DNA of 5,973 nucleotides, from positions 1 through 5,973 of the forward strand of contig JAQVHG010000141.1 of NCBI GenBank assembly GCA_028696365.1, written 5' to 3'. The DNA is from Methanofollis sp. (GTDB lineage: Archaea > Halobacteriota > Methanomicrobia > Methanomicrobiales > Methanofollaceae). The stretch's first letter is position 1, and each line of letters opens with the position of its first letter. Shown here one piece after another: positions 1 to 4,363 of the stretch. The translations under genes were made by a program, and so were the position numbers. The notes beneath the pieces were generated by a model. That model was not told where the DNA came from. It did not search any database and saw only the letters and a program-made list of their open reading frames with translations.

Positions 1-339
1 GTCGGCGCCTGGCGGCAGCACCCCGCCGGTCGGGATATACCAGCAGGTCCCGGTCTCCACCGTGCCGGGCGGCGCCTGGCCCATCTCGACTCTTCCCTTG
101 AGGTTGAGCATCGCGGGCAATGCCTCGGAGGCCCCGGTGGTGTCCCTGGCCGTCACGGCATACCCGTCCACCACCGAGCGGTCGAAACCGGGGAGGTCGC
201 CGGCGGCGGTGACGTCCCTGGCAAGCACCCGGTGGAGGGCGTCCTCAAGTTCGACCTCTTCGGTGCCGACCTCGGGGGCGATCGAGCGGGCCACCTCGAC
301 CGCGTCGCCGACCGGCACCACCTCAAGAAAGAGACTCAT
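1..339 (-). CDS. moeA: Molybdopterin molybdenumtransferase MoeA, N-terminal part (runs off left edge)
   Basis: This is the first 113 codons of a MoeA-family protein, read from the reverse complement; the 3' end lies outside the window. MoeA inserts molybdate (or tungstate in some archaea) into adenylylated molybdopterin, the last step of cytosolic molybdenum cofactor synthesis. The signature visible is the N-terminal MoeA stretch around residues 31-62: an ALHRVLARDV segment, then LPGFDRSVVDGYAV (residues 49-62), the family's 'P-x-F-D-x-S-x-x-DGYAV' motif. YIPTGGVLPPGAD at 101-113 matches the conserved 'TG..LP.GAD' segment. The ATG at 339-337 overlaps the TGA of the upstream 60-residue gene (ATGA), so translation is probably coupled; no strong Shine-Dalgarno is visible. 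A methanogen would need the cofactor for formylmethanofuran and formate dehydrogenases. The family is secure. Whether a C-terminal extra domain is present, as in some archaeal MoeA proteins, cannot be seen. Confidence 0.93.
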   Translation of the reverse strand, partial: MSLFLEVVPVGDAVEVARSIAPEVGTEEVELEDALHRVLARDVTAAGDLPGFDRSVVDGYAVTARDTTGASEALPAMLNLKGRVEMGQAPPGTVETGTCWYIPTGGVLPPGAD

Positions 340-518
340 TTGAAGCAGCCCAGTTGGCACGCACGGATCTTGATCTTGGGGTCGTGGCGGTTGCAGTACC
401 TGGCGATGTCCATCTTGGGGATGTCATATTTTTCGCAGATGGCAAAGGCCTCCTCGCAGCGGATCTCGGTGGTGATCCCGAATTCCTCGAAGGCCTTCTC
501 GATCAACTCTTTGTCCAT
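336..518 (-). CDS. 60-residue Cys-rich HTH-like small protein upstream of moeA
   Basis: A small acidic/basic helical protein of 60 residues beginning MDKELIEKAFEEFG and ending KIRACQLGCFK. It has five cysteines (21, 28, 42, 54, 58), the last two as a CxxxC at the extreme C terminus. Residues 21-50 (EEAFAICEKYDIPKMDIARYCN region) read like a helix-turn-helix: amphipathic helix, 'DIP' turn, second helix. That resemblance is by eye only. The ATG at 518-516 was chosen because the longer reading frame upstream is low-complexity Pro/Arg translation of a G-rich non-coding stretch, and a TATA-like box sits about 29 bases before this ATG. Its TGA overlaps the moeA ATG, so it is probably co-transcribed and translationally coupled with moeA. 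A role in molybdenum/tungsten cofactor regulation or metal sensing is an inference from position only. I do not recognise a named family. Confidence 0.8.
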   Translation of the reverse strand: MDKELIEKAFEEFGITTEIRCEEAFAICEKYDIPKMDIARYCNRHDPKIKIRACQLGCFK

Positions 519-542
519 GAAGATGAGATTGCCCTTCAAAAA

Positions 543-552
543 GATAGTATTT
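543..552 (-). promoter_or_regulatory. Putative TATA box for the 60-residue gene / moeA unit
   Basis: On the minus strand the sequence AAATACTATC lies 25-34 bases before the ATG at 518, preceded by GGGGA, which could serve as a purine-rich BRE. The spacing fits an archaeal TATA box driving a leaderless or very short-leader transcript, in line with the absence of a good Shine-Dalgarno site. The match to a canonical TATA element is moderate. Confidence 0.4.
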
Positions 553-632
553 CCCCTGAGAGGAGGGGGCGGGGGGCCAGGACGACCGGATCCCGGGCGG
601 AGAGAACGCACGACGGCGACGGGAACCATCCG

Positions 633-639
633 AAAAAAA
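633..639 (-). terminator. T-tract terminator after the 82-residue membrane protein gene
   Basis: Seven consecutive A on the plus strand give a T7 tract on the minus strand, starting about 29 bases after the TGA at 670-668. Oligo-T tracts are the usual intrinsic termination signal in archaea. No strong flanking hairpin is seen. It would separate the small membrane protein gene from the downstream moeA unit, which has its own candidate promoter. Confidence 0.45.
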
Positions 640-667
640 GCGCACGAGAGAGATCTTGAGGAAACGA

Positions 668-916
668 TCACGGGAACTCGCCCTTCTCCTCCACGCGCTC
701 TTCCTCGATGGGCGTCCCGTCCATACGCCGCCCATCCATGCGCCGGTTCACATACACCAGAATACTCCAGACGAAAAGGGTCAAAATCACCCCGTACCGA
801 ACGCTGTCCCCGGGGTTTTCGTCGAACACGATGGCGTACAAGATGAAATAGACAAACAAAAACCCTCCGATGAAAAGACAGATCCACTCAGCCAAGACAA
901 GATGACGATTTTTCAT
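668..916 (-). CDS. Small two-helix membrane protein, 82 residues, hypothetical
   Basis: The reading frame gives an 82-residue protein starting MKNRHLVLAEW. It contains two strongly hydrophobic segments, about residues 9-32 and 41-57, separated by a short acidic loop (DENPGDS). A charged tail follows (residues 58-82: two RRMDG repeats, then an E/R/K-rich end). The Arg-rich start of the tail suggests, by the positive-inside rule, that both termini are cytoplasmic. I do not recognise a family. The ATG at 916-914 was chosen because upstream residues in the same frame are translation of the dispersed repeat. GGTG just before the ATG is too close for a good ribosome site, so the start is uncertain. 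The gene is monocistronic: the repeat lies upstream and a T7 tract lies downstream. The clear membrane-helix pattern favours a real gene, but its short length and lack of a recognised homologue leave doubt. Confidence 0.6.
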   Translation of the reverse strand: MKNRHLVLAEWICLFIGGFLFVYFILYAIVFDENPGDSVRYGVILTLFVWSILVYVNRRMDGRRMDGTPIEEERVEEKGEFP

Positions 917-923
917 GGCACCA

Positions 924-1100
924 GCTTTGTAGAAATCCTCTTGATGAAACTCTCTGGCAGGGGGGCGTGGCAGCCCCCCGAGCCCCCCACGGCACGATAG
1001 GTCATGGACGGCAACGCACTCGTCATGGTCATCAATTCTGCCTTCCAGACCCGAACCCATCTTCATCCCAGAGGTCCGGCGGCACTCACACCCGGCGAGA
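924..1100 (+). repeat. Dispersed GC-rich repeat, copy R1 (subtype with the ACGGCACGATAG core)
   Basis: The copy begins with GCTTTGTAGAAATC, continues through CTCTCTGGCAGGGGGGC, and forms a perfect 7-bp hairpin (GGGGGGC / GCCCCCC around GTGGCA). It then carries the 18-base block ccccccacggcacgatag at 983-1000, which is identical in copy R3 (1663-1680). A second shared block, ATGGTCATC-R-ATTCTGCCTTCC, lies near 1024-1046. The 3' part degenerates after the GGTCCGG-GGCACTC segment near 1075-1085. The repeat starts only about 8 bases upstream of the divergent small membrane protein gene. Confidence 0.8.
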
Positions 1101-1295
1101 GACACACATGCTCCCCACGGCAAAAGTGAGGGCTTCTACAGAGCCAATGGCACCTCCACGATCCACAGACACGGCGAGGTCCTCCTCATTCTACCACCCT
1201 TGCTTGCGACCCCATCTCTCCGCGGTCACATAAACGTTGCCAGAGAGCAGATCCCAAAACTCTCTTGGGGTGAAGACCTCCTCGAACTGAAGTGC
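1101..1295. other. Non-coding spacer between repeat copies
   Basis: No convincing gene is visible here. Two short pieces resemble the ends of the dispersed repeat in opposite orientation. One is ggcttctacagagcc at 1131-1145, the reverse complement of the repeat's left-end GGCTCTGTAGAA. The other is atcccaaaactctct at about 1252-1266, the reverse complement of the right-end AGAGTTTTGGGAT. The piece order does not fit one intact inverted copy, so they look like relics of earlier insertions or rearrangements. Confidence 0.45.
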
Positions 1296-1577
1296 TTCCT
1301 TCCAGAAATTCTCAACGCTCTCCTCGACCGGGGGACTTGGCCGCCCCCCGAGCCCCCGCCGATGAAGATTGGCGGAGGATTGTGTCCCGTCTTCATGGTC
1401 TTTACTCTACCTTCCCCCCCCTCATCGCCATCCCGGGGGTCCGGGCGGCACTCGCCCCCGGCGTGGGCGAGGGGGAATGCGACGAATGCACGGGTACGCG
1501 ATGAAAAAACTGGGGATCTCTTCATTGTCATCCATCGCTCTTCATCAGTGAGGAGGAGGGCCGGAGAGTTTTGGGAT
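1296..1577 (+). repeat. Dispersed GC-rich repeat, copy R2 (near full length)
   Basis: This is about 282 bp and aligns by eye end to end with the inverted copy at 4041-4315. Shared blocks in order: CAGAAATTCTC left end; GGGGG-CTTGGCCGCCC; CCCCCGCC GATGAAGAT TGGCGG (a hairpin); CCCGTCTTCA; ACTCT(A/G)CCTTCC; CATCCCGGGGGTCCGGG; a C-rich/G-rich third hairpin; and the right end GAGGGCCGGAGAGTTTTGGGATGA at about 1556-1579. Long reading frames through it are a by-product of high GC. Confidence 0.82.
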
Positions 1578-1606
1578 GACTTCAGAGATAAGAGGCGGCA
1601 GATTCA

Positions 1607-1805
1607 GTTCTGTAGATACCCTCTGGATCTCTCTCTGGCGGGGGGCTTGGCCGCCCCACAAACCCCCCACGGCACGATAGATCGAGGAGGGCAGCACTCT
1701 CTTTATGGTCATCGATTCTGCCTTCCCGACCCTATCGTGGTCCCGTGGGTCCGGACGCAGGAGTGCCGGCGACCAGCGGGGTCCGAAGGTGTGGTAGGAA
1801 AGAAG
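1607..1805 (+). repeat. Dispersed GC-rich repeat, copy R3 (same subtype as R1)
   Basis: It begins with GTTCTGTAGATACC, then CTCTCTGGCGGGGGGCTTGGCCGCCCC. The 18-base block at 1663-1680 is identical to R1, and ATGGTCATCGATTCTGCCTTCC at about 1705-1726 follows. The later part (GGGTCCGG and AAGGTGTGGTAGGAA) still aligns with the corresponding part of the inverted copy at 4041-4315. It starts about 30 bases after the right end of R2, so R2 and R3 are arranged almost in tandem. The right end motif AGAGTTTTGGGAT is absent. Confidence 0.78.
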
Positions 1806-1929
1806 ATTCTTTCAGGGGATAATAACGAGCAGAGTGTCCTCCACAGGCGCGGGATCGCGCGGGATACAAACCAGATCACTAGTTCCCCCTTCACAAAAGA
1901 GAAGTACAACTCTTTTCCCTCACCTCGAT

Positions 1930-1952
1930 TAAAATGATCACCCAGATATATT
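1930..1952 (+). promoter_or_regulatory. Promoter block of the decayed RDD gene (TAAAATGATCAC + TATA)
   Basis: The block holds TAAAATGATCAC followed by GATATATT at 1945-1952, centred about 28 bases before the ATG at 1977. That is the spacing expected for an archaeal TATA box with a leaderless transcript. No Shine-Dalgarno precedes the ATG. The same block precedes the intact paralogue at 2419. TGATCA is a palindrome just upstream of the TATA box and could overlap a BRE or an operator. Confidence 0.65.
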
Positions 1953-1976
1953 CATAAAATAATTCATCACACTAAT

Positions 1977-2237
1977 ATGATTTGCCAGACCTGCGGCGAC
2001 TCCATCCCCGACGACTCTGTCTACTGCTCGACATGCGGGAGAAGCGTCAGCACCGCCGTAGATCTCCAGACCGAAGAAGAACCCGTCGAAGACACTGGGT
2101 TCATCAAAAAGTCCCGGGCAAATTTCTCCGACAAACTCATCATCATCGCCCTCTTCATTCTGCTGCTCATCGCCCTGGGCGTCCTCGCGGGGATGGGCAC
2201 AACATTCCTGCGGAAAACTCCTCTCTTCCGCCTATGA
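1977..2237 (+). CDS. Zinc-ribbon, single-TM protein: truncated RDD-family paralogue (86 residues)
   Basis: The 86-residue product has an N-terminal zinc ribbon (C3, C6, C17, C20), an acidic linker with EEEPVE (residues 33-38), and one hydrophobic segment at about 54-78. It is a clear paralogue of the 183-residue protein at 2419-2970, with closely matching DNA and protein across this whole length. Relative to that copy it gains one base shortly before 2233, which brings the TGA at 2235-2237 into frame and removes the second and third membrane helices. The first RDD arginine (R44 in the intact copy) is lysine here; the following Asp is kept. The start is fixed by the promoter spacing and the Met-x-Cys zinc-ribbon pattern. 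It is either a pseudogene or an expressed mini-protein retaining zinc ribbon plus one helix. Its promoter looks intact. Confidence 0.75.
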   Translation: MICQTCGDSIPDDSVYCSTCGRSVSTAVDLQTEEEPVEDTGFIKKSRANFSDKLIIIALFILLLIALGVLAGMGTTFLRKTPLFRL

Positions 2238-2304
2238 CGACTATCCTGAAGAAACAGCGACTCACGACGCGACCGCCAGGACTCAGGTCGTCAAAAAGAG
2301 GGGG
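2233..2304 (+). pseudogene. Out-of-frame C-terminal remnant of the truncated RDD gene
   Basis: In the +1 frame, from TATGACGAC at 2233, the DNA first matches the YDD segment of the intact paralogue (its 2671-2679). It then jumps directly to that gene's C-terminal end: GAAGAAACA-GCGACTCACGAC...GTCGTCAAAAAGAGG corresponds to its 2911-2965 (QKKQGLHDMAAGTLVVKKRR). Translated, THDATARTQVVKKRG aligns with LHDMAAGTLVVKKRR. Thus about 230 bp of the RDD core, with the second and third helices, has been deleted. Together with the one-base insertion this shows that the upstream gene once encoded a full RDD protein. Confidence 0.8.
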
Positions 2305-2371
2305 CAAGCCTTAGAATATCAAGATGAAATAAAAGCAAGACCGCAGAAACGCACGGATGAAACCCACAGAA

Positions 2372-2392
2372 TAAAATGATCACAAATATATA
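2372..2392 (+). promoter_or_regulatory. Promoter block of the intact RDD / transglutaminase-like operon
   Basis: TAAAATGATCAC at 2372-2383 is identical to the block upstream of the truncated paralogue. It is followed by AAATATATA at 2384-2392, centred about 31 bases before the ATG at 2419. There is no Shine-Dalgarno before that ATG, so transcription probably begins within a few bases of the start codon. It should drive both 2419-2970 and 2974-3828. Confidence 0.7.
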
Positions 2393-2418
2393 CCCAGCAA
2401 AAAATTTAACTCATCATT

Positions 2419-2970
2419 ATGTATTGCCAGACCTGCGGCGAGCCCCTCCCCGACGATTCCCTCTACTGCTCCTCCTGCGGGAGACGGATCGGCACCGCCG
2501 CCCTCCAGGCTGAAGAAGAGCCAGTCGAATACGCAGGATTTATCAAACGACTCGTAGCAAATTTCTTCGACAACATCGTCATTCTGGTTCTATTCTTCCT
2601 GCTGCTCATCGTACTGGGCGCCTTCGCTGGGATAGGCGCTGCACTCCTACAGACAACACCCTCCTTCATCTATGACGACAAAGCCTTCACGATCTTCACC
2701 CTCGTCCTCCTCGCCCTCTGCACCTACTTCTACCGCGCCTGCCTGGAGAGTTCCTCATGGCAGGCTACACTCGGCAAACGGGCCCTCGGGGCGGTGGTCA
2801 CCGACACCGACGGCAAACGGCTCACCTTCAGACGTGCCACTGCACGATTTATCGGGAAATTCCTCTCAGAATTCGTCTTCCCCGTCTTCATCGTCATCGC
2901 AGTCACCCAGAAGAAACAAGGACTGCACGACATGGCCGCCGGCACCCTAGTCGTCAAAAAAAGGAGATGA
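2419..2970 (+). CDS. Zinc-ribbon RDD-family membrane protein
   Basis: The 183-residue protein has an N-terminal zinc ribbon (C3, C6, C17, C20; MYCQTCG...YCSSCG), an acidic linker (EEEPVEYAG), then an RDD domain. RDD features visible: FIKRLVANFFDN (R44, D51), which opens the first membrane helix (about 52-77); a second helix at about 89-105; the TLGKRALGAVVTDTDGKRL segment at 117-135, typical of RDD proteins; a third hydrophobic stretch at about 148-163; and the closing GLHDMAAGTLVV (168-179). RDD proteins are small polytopic membrane proteins of mostly unknown function; some are linked to ion or solute transport. The zinc ribbon should face the cytoplasm. The gene ends 3 bases before the transglutaminase-like gene, and its final codons carry that gene's ribosome site, so the two form an operon. 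A decayed tandem paralogue lies immediately upstream. Family assignment is good; the biochemical role is unknown. Confidence 0.9.
   Translation: MYCQTCGEPLPDDSLYCSSCGRRIGTAALQAEEEPVEYAGFIKRLVANFFDNIVILVLFFLLLIVLGAFAGIGAALLQTTPSFIYDDKAFTIFTLVLLALCTYFYRACLESSSWQATLGKRALGAVVTDTDGKRLTFRRATARFIGKFLSEFVFPVFIVIAVTQKKQGLHDMAAGTLVVKKRR
2963..2966 (+). promoter_or_regulatory. Shine-Dalgarno GGAG for the transglutaminase-like gene
   Basis: GGAG (within AAAGGAGATGA) lies 7 bases before the ATG at 2974 and inside the last codons of the RDD gene. It supports this start and a leadered, operon-internal mode of translation. That contrasts with the leaderless first gene of the operon. Confidence 0.75.
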
Positions 2971-2973
2971 ACC

Positions 2974-3828
2974 ATGTACTGCCGAAAGTGCGGGGCCAAG
3001 ATCGAGGACGGCACGCGCTACTGCGCCAGGTGCGGAGCGGCCACCGGCCACGAGGACGAGGGGGCCGCCGCCTACGCACCCGCGCCCCCCACACCGCCCG
3101 TCACCCCTGAGAAGAAGAACTCTCTCCTCGACCGCGGCCATCCCCTCCTCTGGGCGATCCTTGGTATCTCCGTCTGCATCCTCGGCGCTGTCCTCCTCGC
3201 CAGCATCGACGACGACGGCTGGGACACCGAGGTCGGGGCCGCAATCCTGGACGCCACCGACTACCAGAACCCGGCCACCCGCGACTTCGCCCTCACCCTG
3301 GTCAACCCCGAGAATGGCGGCGAGTTCAACATCGCCCAGGCCTGCGACGTCTGGGAAGAGGTCTATGACAGGTGGACCTATGTCGACGACCCCAGGGGCA
3401 CCGACTACTTCTCCCCGGCAAGCCGAACCATCGACGTCGGGCTCAAGGGCGACTGCGACGACTTCGCGGTGCTCATGACCGCCTTGATGACGGCGATCGG
3501 TGGCAATGCAAGGGTCGTCGCCGCCTACGACGGCTACGGCAACGGCCACGCCTTCTCAGAGGTCTATGTCGGCGACAACTACGAAGACCTCAAAGGCGCC
3601 GCCCACTATGTCTGCGACCGTTACAACTGCACGACCATCTGGTACCACTGCCGGGAAAACCTCTTCGGGACTGAGTACTGGATCAACCTCGACTGGCAGA
3701 ACGACCATCCAGGCGGCTACTTCTTCCCCTGCGAAGACGCCGTCGCCGTCTACACCGACGGGACCGAGGATTTTCTTACTGCTAACGAGGACCCTGTCAG
3801 GAGCATTCGGTGCTGGACCGGGGAGTGA
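2974..3828 (+). CDS. Zinc-ribbon, membrane-anchored transglutaminase-like protein
   Basis: The 284-residue protein has, in order: an N-terminal zinc ribbon (C3, C6, C17, C20), an Ala/Pro-rich linker (about 30-45), one membrane helix (about 57-78), and a transglutaminase-like domain of the papain-like fold. The likely catalytic triad is C161 in KGDCDDFAVLMTAL, H192 in GNGHAFSEVYV and D240 in YWINLDWQ, spaced as in bacterial and archaeal transglutaminase-core proteins. Such domains are usually cysteine proteases, amidases or cross-linking enzymes; the substrate here cannot be told. The topology implied is a cytoplasmic zinc ribbon and an extracytoplasmic catalytic domain. Extra cysteines at about 215, 221 and 229 (the region of YVCDRYNCTT and WYHCREN), plus later ones, could form disulfides outside. 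It is the second gene of an operon with the RDD protein. Start choice is supported by GGAG at 7-base spacing and by the zinc-ribbon pattern. No T-tract terminator is visible after the TGA. Confidence 0.88.
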   Translation: MYCRKCGAKIEDGTRYCARCGAATGHEDEGAAAYAPAPPTPPVTPEKKNSLLDRGHPLLWAILGISVCILGAVLLASIDDDGWDTEVGAAILDATDYQNPATRDFALTLVNPENGGEFNIAQACDVWEEVYDRWTYVDDPRGTDYFSPASRTIDVGLKGDCDDFAVLMTALMTAIGGNARVVAAYDGYGNGHAFSEVYVGDNYEDLKGAAHYVCDRYNCTTIWYHCRENLFGTEYWINLDWQNDHPGGYFFPCEDAVAVYTDGTEDFLTANEDPVRSIRCWTGE

Positions 3829-3846
3829 CGCCACCCAGCGGTTCCC

Positions 3847-3990
3847 GGTCATGAAGATTGGTGGGGGACCGCAGGCACTCGATTCAAAGAGGGCCACCCT
3901 CACGAGATCACCAGCCACCACTCTTCTGTCACTCGCCACGACAGGGGTCAGAGGGCACTCGTCCCCAGGCGAAGGGACGGCCGTACACTT
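3847..3990 (+). repeat. Degenerate copy of the dispersed repeat (R5)
   Basis: GTCATGAAGATTGGTGGGGGACC at about 3848-3870 matches the GATGAAGATTGGCGG core of copy R2. A second block (about 3950-3975, ACAGGGGTCAGAGGGCACTCGTCCCC) matches the GGGGGTCCGGGCGGCACTCGCCCCC segment of R2. Order and approximate spacing are preserved, but the ends and hairpin arms are eroded. It starts about 20 bases after the stop of the transglutaminase-like gene. Confidence 0.5.
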
Positions 3991-4040
3991 TTCATGAAGA
4001 TCAGGGCGAGAGAACAGACAGACGATCAAAATAGGTGATC

Positions 4041-4315
4041 ATCCCAAAACTCTCCGGCCCTCCCCCTCCCAGAAGATAGGAGTAGATCTGGTGAGAAAAC
4101 CCTCCCATTTTCGTTGCGGGTCCATGCATTCATGCCTTCCCACACCACCGCGCCGGGGGCGCTGCCCCCGGACCCCCGGGATGGTGATTGGGGCGGGAAG
4201 GCAGAGTGATGATCGTGAAGACGGGCTGCGACCCCCCGCCACTCTTCATCGGCGGGGGGTCCGGGCGGCCAAGCCCCCCGTCAGAGAGATTCACCACGAT
4301 GATTTCTACAGAGCC
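4041..4315 (-). repeat. Dispersed GC-rich repeat, full-length inverted copy R4
   Basis: Read on the minus strand it runs from GGCTCTGTAGAAATC (4315-4301) to GGAGGGCCGGAGAGTTTTGGGAT (4063-4041), and it is the best preserved copy. Two perfect hairpins are visible. CCCCCCGCC / GGCGGGGGG is a 9-bp stem with a 10-base loop (arms 4232-4240 and 4251-4259). CCGGGGGC / GCCCCCGG is an 8-bp stem with a 3-base loop (arms 4153-4160 and 4164-4171). The 4253-4259 G-tract can pair instead with 4274-4280 (CCCCCCG). The copy lies between convergent genes, so it is not in a promoter position. No protein-coding content or transposase is visible, so any mobility would have to be supplied in trans. Confidence 0.82.
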
Positions 4316-4338
4316 AAACATTTCACGACTCTTCCCGG

Positions 4339-4362
4339 CCTCTCCCAAAAAAAGGAGAGAGG
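4339..4362 (-). terminator. Terminator of the PKD surface protein gene
   Basis: On the minus strand, 2 bases after the TAG (4366-4364), CCTCTCTCC is followed by seven T (4353-4347) and then GGGAGAGG. This is an inverted repeat flanking a T7 tract (plus-strand arms 4339-4346 and 4354-4362). The T-tract is the likely archaeal termination signal. Confidence 0.65.
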
Positions 4363-4363
4363 T

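Noticed and set aside
560..600. G-rich stretch near 560-600 as another repeat copy or G-quadruplex
   Set aside because: It has CCGCCC-like and GGGGGG tracts resembling the repeat, but none of the ordered non-GC blocks. It also does not have four well-spaced G3 runs.
232..846. A 204-codon plus-strand open frame
   Set aside because: It overlaps moeA, the small Cys-rich gene and the small membrane protein gene in antisense, and shows no domain.
924..1805. Possible CRISPR array, because of regularly recurring repeats
   Set aside because: The repeats are 180-280 bp, diverged, and separated by irregular gaps; there are no short identical repeats with unique spacers.
1200..1937. A 245-codon open frame across the intergenic region
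   Set aside because: It runs through repeat copies R2 and R3, is full of Pro/Arg/Gly low-complexity translation, has no recognisable domain, and is explained by the high-GC repeats.
2947..3549. A 200-codon minus-strand open frame
   Set aside because: It is antisense to the zinc-ribbon transglutaminase-like gene, which has a clear catalytic triad; the Val/Asp/Gly-rich translation is a typical high-GC shadow.
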